Shown here: positions 19,202-26,128 of the stretch, in pieces
Layout: each line of letters begins with the position of its first letter
Position numbering within the stretch: position 1 is the first letter of the stretch
Source of the DNA: Actinobacteria bacterium OV320
GTDB lineage: Bacteria > Actinomycetota > Actinomycetes > Streptomycetales > Streptomycetaceae
Reading direction: 5' to 3'
Length of the DNA stretch: 64,000 bases
NCBI GenBank assembly: GCA_001298545.1
Contig: LJCX01000025.1
Coordinates: forward strand, 62,001-126,000
Notes under the pieces: model-generated
What the model was told of the DNA's origin: nothing
The model's input: the letters and a program-made list of their open reading frames with translations, nothing else
The model's database searches: none
Program-made: the position numbers and the translations under genes

Positions 19202-20451
19202 GCTGCCCCTTCATCCGTGCTCAGCCCGCCGTCGATGACGCCGAAGATCCGGTCGTAGGTGTCCAGCGACCGTTCCTCGACCTCCGTCACGTCCATCGGC
19301 GCCGGTTTCGTGCCGGCGGCCGTCTTGCGGGCGGCCGCGGCGGCGGCCGCGTGGTCCGGGTCGGTGATGGTCTGGTGGCGGGCCCAGCTGCGGGCATGGC
19401 GGGCGACCTCGACGCCGTCGCAGGTCACCAGGACCTGGTCCAGGTCGGCGGCGACCTCGATGCGGCGGCCGACGGCCAGCGGATGCACCGAGTAGTCGCA
19501 GGTGTCCAGGCGGACGTAGTGGTCCCGGGGCAGTCGCAGAGATGCCTTCCACCAGCCCGGCGGGGCAATCGGCGGCAGGGCCAGCATCCGGGAGCGGTCC
19601 GCTTCCAGCCGGTCTGCCGGGCGGGCCTGCAAAGTGCGGTGGATGCGCCGGTTCGCCCTGGTCAGCCAGTCGGCGAGCTGAATGTTGAAGTCCGCCGGCG
19701 AGGTGAACACCCGGCCGGGCAGGAACGACGTCTCGAGATAGCCGTTGGCCCGCTCGACCAGGCCCTTGGACTCGGGATCCCGTGGCTTGCAGAGCAGGAA
19801 CTTGATGCCGAGCAGACCGGCGAACGCAGCGAACTCGTCTGTGAGTTGGGGTCCGCCGGACCGCCAGGAGCCGACGGCTCCCTCGTTGTCCCAGACCAGC
19901 ACCCGGGGGACGGCGCCCAGCTCGGTCAGCAGCCGCCAGTGCCCGGCGATCAGGTCGGCCGCCGACCTGGAGGGCAGCATCCGCGCGGTGATCCACCGCG
20001 AGTAGCCCGCGACCATGACCAGCACCGGCGGCCGTCCGACCTGGCCGAAGCCGAGCGGGATGTCGGCGGGCGGGAACCACAGGTCGCACTGGCCGATCTC
20101 GCCCGGCTCATAGACCGTCCGCGAGGCCGGATCCGCAGGCCGATAGGCCGGCCGCAGGTCGCGGACCCGTTCCTTGAGCACGGTCAGACCGCGGTTCCAG
20201 CCGATCCGCTCGGCGATCACCGTCGCCGGCATCTCCGGCCACTGCTCGAGCAGTTCACGGATCTGCGGTTCGACCGCGTCCACGATCGAGCCCTTCGGTG
20301 CCCGCTGGTACTTCGGCGGCGCGTCGTCCGCGATCGCTCTGCGGACGGTGTTCCTGGCGATCCCCAGCTTCCTCGCGATCGCCCGCACCGGCATCTGCTC
20401 GGCCCGGTGAAGCCGGCGGATCTCCGCCCAGTCCTCCACGCTGATCACCAC
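19198..20451 (-). CDS. istA: IS21-family transposase IstA
   Basis: 417 aa. The N-terminal helix-turn-helix (MPVRAIARKLGIARNTVRRA, about 20-40) recognises the IS ends. The integrase-core acidic triad can be seen as QCDLWFPP, VWDNEGAVG and GLVERANGYLE. A C-terminal Mu-type beta-barrel contains YVRLDTCDYSVHP. Length and domain order are complete, with no frameshift. Together with istB it should give a functional cut/paste-replicative transposition pair. Confidence 0.93.
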   Translation of the reverse strand: MVISVEDWAEIRRLHRAEQMPVRAIARKLGIARNTVRRAIADDAPPKYQRAPKGSIVDAVEPQIRELLEQWPEMPATVIAERIGWNRGLTVLKERVRDLRPAYRPADPASRTVYEPGEIGQCDLWFPPADIPLGFGQVGRPPVLVMVAGYSRWITARMLPSRSAADLIAGHWRLLTELGAVPRVLVWDNEGAVGSWRSGGPQLTDEFAAFAGLLGIKFLLCKPRDPESKGLVERANGYLETSFLPGRVFTSPADFNIQLADWLTRANRRIHRTLQARPADRLEADRSRMLALPPIAPPGWWKASLRLPRDHYVRLDTCDYSVHPLAVGRRIEVAADLDQVLVTCDGVEVARHARSWARHQTITDPDHAAAAAAARKTAAGTKPAPMDVTEVEERSLDTYDRIFGVIDGGLSTDEGAA

Positions 20452-20514
20452 TCCTCCCGGCCTGACTCAACGAGCCAGACCCCTGGAGGGGGTCAACTTT
20501 CAAGCGCCGCCCCT

Positions 20515-20540
20515 GGTCCACTTTTCAGCCGTCGCCGACA
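20515..20540 (-). repeat. Right terminal inverted repeat of the IS21 element
   Basis: Ends in CGCCGACA; inverted match to the left end. Confidence 0.85.
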
Positions 20541-20546
20541 GACGAC
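20541..20546. repeat. Right target-site duplication of the IS21 element
   Basis: GACGAC, identical to 18312-18317. Confidence 0.85.
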
Positions 20547-21744
20547 ATTCACCGGGCATGCCTGGTTCGGCGGTGCGACCGTCACTGGCACCGCCACGTT
20601 TGCCGGGGCGATCTTCACAACGGTTCCGGTGTTCGGTCCGCTTGTGTGCGGAGAGACGGTTGATGTGTCCGGCACGCTGTTCGAGGCACCAGTGACGATG
20701 GAGGTCGCGGCACGGAGGTTGAGCTGCGCGCGGACGCGATGGGAGTCGACAGCAACTCTGCGGCTGCGCTACGCAACCGTTGACCTGACTGATGCGGTGC
20801 TGTCGTCACCAGTAGCCGTCACAGCCGTCCCAGGTCCGTTTTCCACGGCAGCCGGTACAGCATCGGACGAGAGTGTGCTGCGCGCCCATGACCCTGGCGT
20901 GCGGGTGGCGTCCCTGCGAGGCGTGGACGCCGCGTATCTGGTCCTGACTGGTACCGATCTGTCGATCTGCCTCTTCGTCGGTGCCTTCCACCTCGATCAA
21001 CTCCGCCTGGAAGGCCGTTGCACCTTCGCCTACGCTCCGAGCGGTATCCACTGGCGCCACAAGATCTGGCCGTACCGGTGGACCCACCGACGCACCCTGG
21101 CCGAGGAGCATCACTGGCGCGCACTGGTGGCCGACAACCCTGCCCCGCCGCGTGGTTGGCAGACCGGTCCAAACCATCCCGATCCTGGTATCGCCCCAGG
21201 ACTGGACGATGTGGCCGCGGCCTACCGGCAGCTGCGCAAGGCATTCGAGGATGGCAAGAACGAGCCCGGTGCAGCGGATTTCTACTACGGCGAAATGGAG
21301 ATGCGCCGCCATGATCGAGCTGAGAGTCCTGCCGGGGAACGAGGCTTGCTGTGGGCATACTGGCTGATCTCCGGCTACGGTCTGCGCGCTTCCCGTGCCC
21401 TGGCCTGTCTCGGGGTCGCTATGGCCGTCACGGTGCTGGCACTGGCCCTGTGGGGACTACCCACAAATGCACCCAGTTCTCACAGCGTCGGCACTCTCAC
21501 CGGCACCACCATCGCCCTGACCACCGATAGCCCCGCCCCCGTACTCACCACCCCGATGCGCCATCGCCTAACCGCCCAGCGGGTAGAAAGCGCTAGCCGC
21601 GTTGTCGTGAACTCCGTGGTCTTCCGTTCCGCAGGCCAGAACCTCACCACCACAGGCAGCTTCATCGAGATGGTGTCCCGGATCCTCGAACCAGTCCTTC
21701 TTGCCCTCGCTGTTCTCGCGGTCCGAAGCCGCGTCAAGCGCTAG
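20541..21744 (+). pseudogene. Pentapeptide-repeat membrane protein, 3' part (split by IS21)
   Basis: This continues the ladder at once (TTFTGHAWFGGATVTG) after the insertion. It then gives a beta-helix cap and a conserved middle domain (FAYAPSGIHWRHKIWPYRWT, DVAAAYRQLRKAFEDGKNE, FYYGEMEMRRHDR). At the C-terminus are two hydrophobic segments: LLWAYWLISGYGLRASRALA with VAMAVTVLALALWG, and LEPVLLALAVLAV. Removing the IS and one copy of GACGAC restores an uninterrupted 641-codon frame from 17593 to 21744. Family members of this shape are membrane-anchored proteins of unknown function. Without a new start this fragment is not expected to be translated. Confidence 0.85.
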
Positions 21745-22064
21745 CCAGTGTGCGCTGGAGCGGGCAAGGACGGGCGGGAACCGCGGTGTGATCAGCCCAG
21801 TCTCAGGATTCGGCAATACGGCCATGTGCCCGCTTGAGGAGTTCAGCCAGCCGCATGATGCCCCGGCATCCCAAGCTGAGGGCTCCCGCGCTGTAGTCCC
21901 GGGCCGGCCGTCGCTACCTACGGCGGGCAAGGGTGTGGCTGAGGCCGGTAGAGGCTCGGCGAGGCACACCCGCGCATGATCCGTCCGAGCACATACCACC
22001 GTGGTGGAAGTATGCGGCTGATGTTCAAACGCCCGAGGGAGGGCCGCACGCCGGGGCGGGTGTC

Positions 22065-22295
22065 GTGAACCGCATGGCCGCAATCGGCATCACCGTCGGC
22101 CGCGCCGTGGAGCAGCCGGAGCCGAGGCAGGCGACCGCTGAGGAGGCGTCACTCCTGGGCATCCAGAAGGCCGCGCTCGTCACGCACATCCGGCGGACGT
22201 ACTACAGCGACGAAGGGCGGCCCGTGGAGACGGCGGACATCGTGGTGCCCGCCGCTCACTGCGAGATCGTCTACGAGATCCCGATCAACCGGTAG
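22065..22295 (+). pseudogene. UTRA-domain tail of a GntR/KorSA-type regulator
   Basis: Only the C-terminal ligand-domain end remains: ATAEEASLLGIQ, VTHIRRTYYSDEGRPVETAD, IVVPAAHCEIVYEIPI. Intact relatives have an N-terminal winged-helix DNA-binding domain and are about 240-260 aa; none of it is found upstream. Small GntR/UTRA repressors accompany actinomycete integrative elements such as pSAM2, so this piece and the integrase tail fit a decayed element. The upstream 320 bp (21745-22064) hold no recognisable gene. Confidence 0.65.
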
Positions 22296-22344
22296 CGCTG
22301 TGAGCGCCTAGGTTCGCCGGCTGGTGGTCGTGGCGGTCGGAGGT

Positions 22345-22752
22345 CTACTTGTCGCGCAAGGTCTCGATTTCGGCCGCCAGCACGGCCATGTCGCGCACGT
22401 GTGTGTAGTACTTGGCCCCGTACTCGTCGCCGATCGAGGGAAGAACCCTTTCGAACGCCGCTGCGAGCCTGCTCAAGCCAGCGCGACGCTGCTCATCGAG
22501 CGGGCCTTCGAGGACAATGGCCGCGTAGGCGTAGGAATCCGCATCGAGCAGCACCATGTCCCGGCCTTCGATGTCCAGGCCTCGAAAGCCAGGAGGAAAC
22601 GGCGCGGCCATATGCTCGGCCATCATCTGTGCCAGCGCGTCCAGCCTCTCTTCGAACATGCGGGAGATCATGCCAGGCACGGGTGCGTCGAGGCGCGACT
22701 CCACCTCAACCCGGTGAGCCCATGCGGTCACCAGCACTAGTGTGCGCCGCAT
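22345..22752 (-). CDS. Hypothetical protein
   Basis: 135 aa from the ATG at 22752; a GTG near 22740 is an alternative. It is mostly helical and charged (RMFEERLDALAQMMAEHMAA), with a short strand DMVLLDADSYAYAAIVLEG and a C-terminal helix MAVLAAEIETLRDK. No membrane segment and no known motif. Its first codon overlaps that of the divergent zinc-ribbon gene (shared CATG at 22750-22753), leaving no room for separate promoters if both starts are right. Confidence 0.5.
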   Translation of the reverse strand: MRRTLVLVTAWAHRVEVESRLDAPVPGMISRMFEERLDALAQMMAEHMAAPFPPGFRGLDIEGRDMVLLDADSYAYAAIVLEGPLDEQRRAGLSRLAAAFERVLPSIGDEYGAKYYTHVRDMAVLAAEIETLRDK

Positions 22753-22951
22753 GACCAACGACGCCCCGGCCTGCCCCGATTGCAGCCGGCCCATGGAGTT
22801 CGGTGGCCTCCTACTGTCCAAGCGGGAGGACGACGGCCAACGCACCTGCCGGTCGCTGTGGAGATGTGCCGGTCGGCATGTCTGGTGGGGCTGGGCCGAC
22901 CGGCCGGAGGAGCCGTTGGAGGCCTGCCCAGTGCCGCAGCTGTTCCGCTGA
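22751..22951 (+). CDS. Small zinc-ribbon-like protein
   Basis: 66 aa. CPDCSRPM near the N-terminus, CRSLWRCAGRH in the middle and a late Cys before PVPQLFR give a likely four- or five-Cys metal site. WWGWADRPEEPLEACPVPQ is typical of tiny streptomycete proteins of this kind. Function unknown. An ATG nine bases earlier (22742) is in frame. Confidence 0.5.
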   Translation: MTNDAPACPDCSRPMEFGGLLLSKREDDGQRTCRSLWRCAGRHVWWGWADRPEEPLEACPVPQLFR

Positions 22952-23042
22952 CATCCAAGTGCGCCCGGGATGCGTGGACGTAGCCGAAGCGCGTTCGTAT
23001 CCTCGTCGGTCGAATGCGTGTCGAAATTCTCGGCGCGAAGTC

Positions 23043-23447
23043 TCAGTCTCCGCAGGCCGGCTCCGGCAGCTCCCCGGCAGCCGCCAGGCACCGTTTCAGG
23101 TCAGCCGGCCGCGTCCTCAGCTCTCCTGGTCCTCGACTCTCCTGGTCCCCGACCATGCCGATGGCGAAGGGGAATCCCGTCAGGAAGTCGCGCCTCGCAG
23201 GGTCCTGCTCCGCTTCGGCCAAGTCCGCGAGCACCTGCAAGAGCCGCTCGCGTCGGGCGGAGGGCAGGCGCAGCAGTTCCCCGCCGACGCTCTCCATGAT
23301 CTTCACCGCGGAATCGGGATCCACCTCCTCGTCCCCGCAGCTCTCCAGCCACCACACGACATCGACGAGCATCCCGGTGAGCGCCGGCACGAGCGGATCC
23401 CTGTCAGCCATGTCAGTCATGTCAGCCCTGTCAGCCAAGTCAGTCAT
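23043..23447 (-). CDS. Small helical hypothetical protein
   Basis: 134 aa from the ATG at 23447; the start region has repeated ATGACTGAC/ATGGCTGAC codons, so internal ATGs at 23420 and 23411 are possible. The protein is helical and acidic: LVPALTGMLVDVVWWLESCG, VGGELLRLPSARRERLLQVL, LADLAEAEQDPARRDFLTGF. Its last residues (ADLKRCLAAAGELPEP) match the tail of the integrase remnant (DLKKRLEAAGDLPEP at 15359-15490). The similarity continues past both stop codons. Confidence 0.65.
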   Translation of the reverse strand: MTDLADRADMTDMADRDPLVPALTGMLVDVVWWLESCGDEEVDPDSAVKIMESVGGELLRLPSARRERLLQVLADLAEAEQDPARRDFLTGFPFAIGMVGDQESRGPGELRTRPADLKRCLAAAGELPEPACGD

Positions 23448-23565
23448 GCGCGCAACGTAGCCGCGCCCTGTGACAGCGCCTCTCGGGGCGGCGTCCAACC
23501 TCGTCACCCGGGGACACGAAAGTCGCTCACCGCTCGGCCGCCGTGGACCTGAAGTGGCCGGGTGG

Positions 23566-24384
23566 TCAACCGTCGTACGCGGCCAGGGTCCCCGAGCCGT
23601 CGCGCACGGTGACCCGCACCCCGCCGGCCTCCCCTTGCCCATCCCCATCCCCATCCCCGGCCCCCGCCCCGGCGAGCGCCACCGCCACCGCCGCTGGATG
23701 CGTGCCGTCGACGACCATGTCCGCCATGCTCGTCGTGTGGGGCCGGGTGGCGAGTCGGGCGGGCCAGGCGAGGACGGCCGGCGGTTGCTCGGGTCCGGAT
23801 ACCTCCAGCTCGCGCAGCGGCACCCCCAGCCCCACGCCGAGCGCCTTGAGCACGGCTTCCTTGCGCGTCCAGGTGCGCAGGAAGGCGGGCTGCCGTTCGG
23901 CTGCCGGGCGGGCGTACAGCGCGGCGAGTTCCGCGTCGGACAGGGCGACACGGGCGGCGGAGTCGACGTCCATGTCAGCGTGGGACTCCTCGACGTCGAG
24001 GCCCACCTCACCGCCCCGGCAGACAGCCACGCCGACGAGCGCGCCGCTGTGGGTGACGGAGAAGGTGACGGAGCGGTCGTAGGCCGGGCGGGTGCCCGCA
24101 GGGATGCCCGCAGGGCCGTCCGGCGGTAGTGCCAGGTGGACCTTGCCGTGTGGCCCGCCGCAGCGTGGACACACGCGGCGCAGCGGGACGTCCGCCGGGG
24201 GCAGCCCGAGCAGTTCGCCGAGGGCCAGCCGGCTGAGGGCGCAGCCGACGAGGAACCGTCCCCTGCCCGCGGGGTCGACGGTCGACTCGTACCGGACGCG
24301 TTCCACGGGATCGAGGAGTGCCCGCAGACCCGTCCGGGCGTCCTCCAGACGGGCCCACCACACCTGCACCGGGTGTCCTGTCAC
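23566..24384 (-). CDS. 4'-phosphopantetheinyl transferase (Sfp type)
   Basis: 272 aa. Motifs of the Sfp superfamily: FLVGCALSRLALGELLG, a Cys-containing VCPRCGGPHGKV element, VTFSVTHSGALVGVAV, VGLDVEESHADMD (Mg-binding Asp and Glu) and RTWTRKEAVLKALGVGLG. The enzyme moves phosphopantetheine from CoA to a serine of carrier proteins in the cytosol. A free carrier protein gene lies 5 kb downstream (29142), a possible client. The C-terminus is rich in Gly/Asp repeats. The start is a GTG at 24384. Divergent from the hydrolase gene. Confidence 0.92.
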   Translation of the reverse strand: MTGHPVQVWWARLEDARTGLRALLDPVERVRYESTVDPAGRGRFLVGCALSRLALGELLGLPPADVPLRRVCPRCGGPHGKVHLALPPDGPAGIPAGTRPAYDRSVTFSVTHSGALVGVAVCRGGEVGLDVEESHADMDVDSAARVALSDAELAALYARPAAERQPAFLRTWTRKEAVLKALGVGLGVPLRELEVSGPEQPPAVLAWPARLATRPHTTSMADMVVDGTHPAAVAVALAGAGAGDGDGDGQGEAGGVRVTVRDGSGTLAAYDG

Positions 24385-24461
24385 AGCGCCTCGTCCTGGT
24401 TCGATGATCAGCCCACGCCACTACACTCCTGCTCACACCACACCACACGAGGGGCAGCCGC

Positions 24462-25178
24462 ATGCGACTGCACACACAGGAGTGGGGAACGGGCGAGCGC
24501 GTCGCCGTCCTCGTCCACGGCATCATGTCCGACCACCGCACGTGGCACGAGCTGATCCCGGTTCTGACCGGTCGGGGCTACCGCGTCCTCGCCGTGGACC
24601 TGCGCGGGCACGGCGTCAGCGCGCGCGGGGAGTACGAGCCCCGGCTCTTCGCCGAGGATCTCCTCGAGACGCTGCCGCACGCCCCGGAGGTGGCGCTGGG
24701 CCATTCGCTGGGCGCGCTGGCCCTGGCCCTCGCGGTGGCGGAGTTGCAACCGGCCCGCGCCGTCTACTCGGAACCGGCCTGGCAACTCGCCGGGGCCCAC
24801 GGGTCCCTGGATCCGGCCCTCTTCACGCTCTTCAAGCGCTCGTCCCGCGCGCTGGCCGCCCTCTCCCGCCCGCCGTGCGACGGGGAACCGGACGAGCGCC
24901 TCGAGAGGCGGGCCGCGGCCGAGCAGCAGGCCCTCGACCGCTGGGACGAGAAAACGGCGCTCGCGCTCTCCTCCCACCGGCATATCGACCACACGCCGCA
25001 GAAGGCTCTGGTGCCCTCTCTGGTCCAGACCTCGGACCCGAGCATGCTCGTCAGCGCGGAGATGCGGGCGGAACTGGTGCGGCGCGGTTTCGAGGTGCGT
25101 ACGGTGCCCGACGCACCGCACGCGATCCACCGGGACCGGTTCGACGCATTCGTCGAGTCGTTGTCGGGGTGGCTGTGA
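24462..25178 (+). CDS. Alpha/beta hydrolase
   Basis: 238 aa. Oxyanion region VLVHGIMSDHRTW, nucleophile elbow ALGHSLGALAL (Ser82) and a C-terminal His in VPDAPHAIHRDRFDAF form a classical Ser-Asp-His hydrolase. A lid of about 60 residues (100-165) is charged and helical. No signal peptide, so it acts in the cytosol on an unknown ester or lactone. Its place between a carrier-protein-activating enzyme and the SpeD/BpsA/FkbH/ACP genes makes an editing or release role possible. That is inference. Confidence 0.85.
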   Translation: MRLHTQEWGTGERVAVLVHGIMSDHRTWHELIPVLTGRGYRVLAVDLRGHGVSARGEYEPRLFAEDLLETLPHAPEVALGHSLGALALALAVAELQPARAVYSEPAWQLAGAHGSLDPALFTLFKRSSRALAALSRPPCDGEPDERLERRAAAEQQALDRWDEKTALALSSHRHIDHTPQKALVPSLVQTSDPSMLVSAEMRAELVRRGFEVRTVPDAPHAIHRDRFDAFVESLSGWL

Positions 25179-25195
25179 GTCGGGGTGGCTGTGAG
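25164..25195 (+). repeat. Perfect 16-bp tandem duplication across the hydrolase stop codon
   Basis: TCGGGGTGGCTGTGAG occurs twice head to tail. The TGA in the first copy ends the hydrolase. Confidence 0.85.
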
Positions 25196-25300
25196 ACCTG
25201 CGGCTGAGCAGACCGGAAAGCAGTTCGGTGAATCGGTCGAGCCGGTCGGATCAGCTGAACGAGTCGAACCCGTCGTGGCCGCCGAACCCGTCGAAGCCGG

Positions 25301-25681
25301 TCAGTGCACCGCGCGCAGCATGCGCGTCACGTTGATCCGTGTCGGCGAAAGGCCGACCTCCACGCTCTGCATCATCCGCTCGCCGTTGAGTCGGCCATAG
25401 GCGAGCAGGTCGACGTTGGCCAGGCTGAATTCGGGCCAGGTGTGAATGCTCAGGTGCGACGCGGAAAGCAGGAGAATCGCGGTGACGGCACCGTTCGGGA
25501 AAACGTGCGACGCCTCGCCGAGAACCGTGGCGTTTCCCTTTTCGGCGGCCGTGCGCAGCACCTGGAGCAGGCGCTCCTCGTCGGTCAGGATGCTGTGATC
25601 GCTCACCCATACATCGACGGCATAAGAGCACAGATCGTCGACGTTTATACCCTCGGTGGCGAGGTTGGCGGAGTTGGTCAT
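25301..25681 (-). CDS. SpeD-like pyruvoyl-dependent decarboxylase, divergent
   Basis: 126 aa, the size of class-1B S-adenosylmethionine decarboxylase proenzymes. SASHLSIHTWPE (residues 73-84) aligns with the SESHLxIHTWPE processing site. Ser75 would become the pyruvoyl group and His80 matches the processing His. Two usual residues are changed: the Glu before the processing Ser is Ala74, and the catalytic Cys (Cys83 in the Thermotoga enzyme) is Tyr95 (VDLLAYG). Either the enzyme still makes decarboxylated SAM by an altered mechanism or it has shifted to another amino acid, as known for other SpeD homologues. The gene is divergent from the BpsA-fusion gene, which would use decarboxylated SAM. 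Confidence 0.85.
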   Translation of the reverse strand: MTNSANLATEGINVDDLCSYAVDVWVSDHSILTDEERLLQVLRTAAEKGNATVLGEASHVFPNGAVTAILLLSASHLSIHTWPEFSLANVDLLAYGRLNGERMMQSVEVGLSPTRINVTRMLRAVH

Positions 25682-26128
25682 GGGGAACCGGGGGTGACGA
25701 ACCGCTGCCCCCGTCTCCTTTCACATAGATCTGCGCTGGTCCGCGCGGCCAAAGGGGAAGGTTGCGAGGCCGGTAAGCGGCGCTCGATGGTACCCAGCGT
25801 AGCATCCGGGGCGCTCCAGGGCTCGCGCGCGCATCGCGTCAAGGAGTGGGGAGGGGGTCCGAAGAATTTACCCGAAAACCCGCCGCGCCCCTTCCGGGAA
25901 CCATTTCCCTAACGCTCCCTCGAACGCCACGGAAGCGCAGCGAACAGAATTCCATTCGGAACATTCACAGCCGTCACTGGATTTCCCAGAGCCCGTGCTG
26001 ACGTCACTCGAATTCCGCATCCTTTCCCCGCCGATTCCCGACCGTCCGAGCGGGTCCGGAGGCCTGCGTACCAGCCCGTATACTCGATAGTCCCGGAATC
26101 CACCAATCAGCTTGCCTGGAGCAGCATT
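25682..26128. other. Divergent control region between the SpeD-like and BpsA-like genes
   Basis: About 450 bp without a credible gene. A TATACT hexamer at 26079-26084 on the plus strand could be a -10 box for the BpsA operon, but no good -35 is visible. The central part (25900-26000) is less GC-rich than the flanks. On the minus strand AAAGGAG occurs about 40 bases before the SpeD start, too far to be its ribosome site. Confidence 0.45.

Larger units (their letters stand above)
18318..20540. mobile_element. Complete IS21-family insertion sequence, 2223 bp
   Basis: Both ends carry imperfect inverted repeats starting TGTCGGCG (about 20 of 26 positions match). Both sides carry the 6-bp direct repeat GACGAC, within the 4-8 bp range of IS21. 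Two overlapping genes, istA and istB, fill the element on the minus strand. It interrupts a pentapeptide-repeat gene in frame-neutral fashion. Ends, genes and target duplication are all intact, so the insertion is probably recent and the element may still be active. Confidence 0.93.

Noticed and set aside
21331..21344. GAGTCCTGCCGGGG match to the tRNA-Arg 3' end, possible attR
   Set aside because: It is only 14 bases, lies inside the conserved part of the pentapeptide-repeat gene, and that gene predates the IS insertion; it cannot be an attachment-site border. A 12-base match at 16899 is likewise too short.
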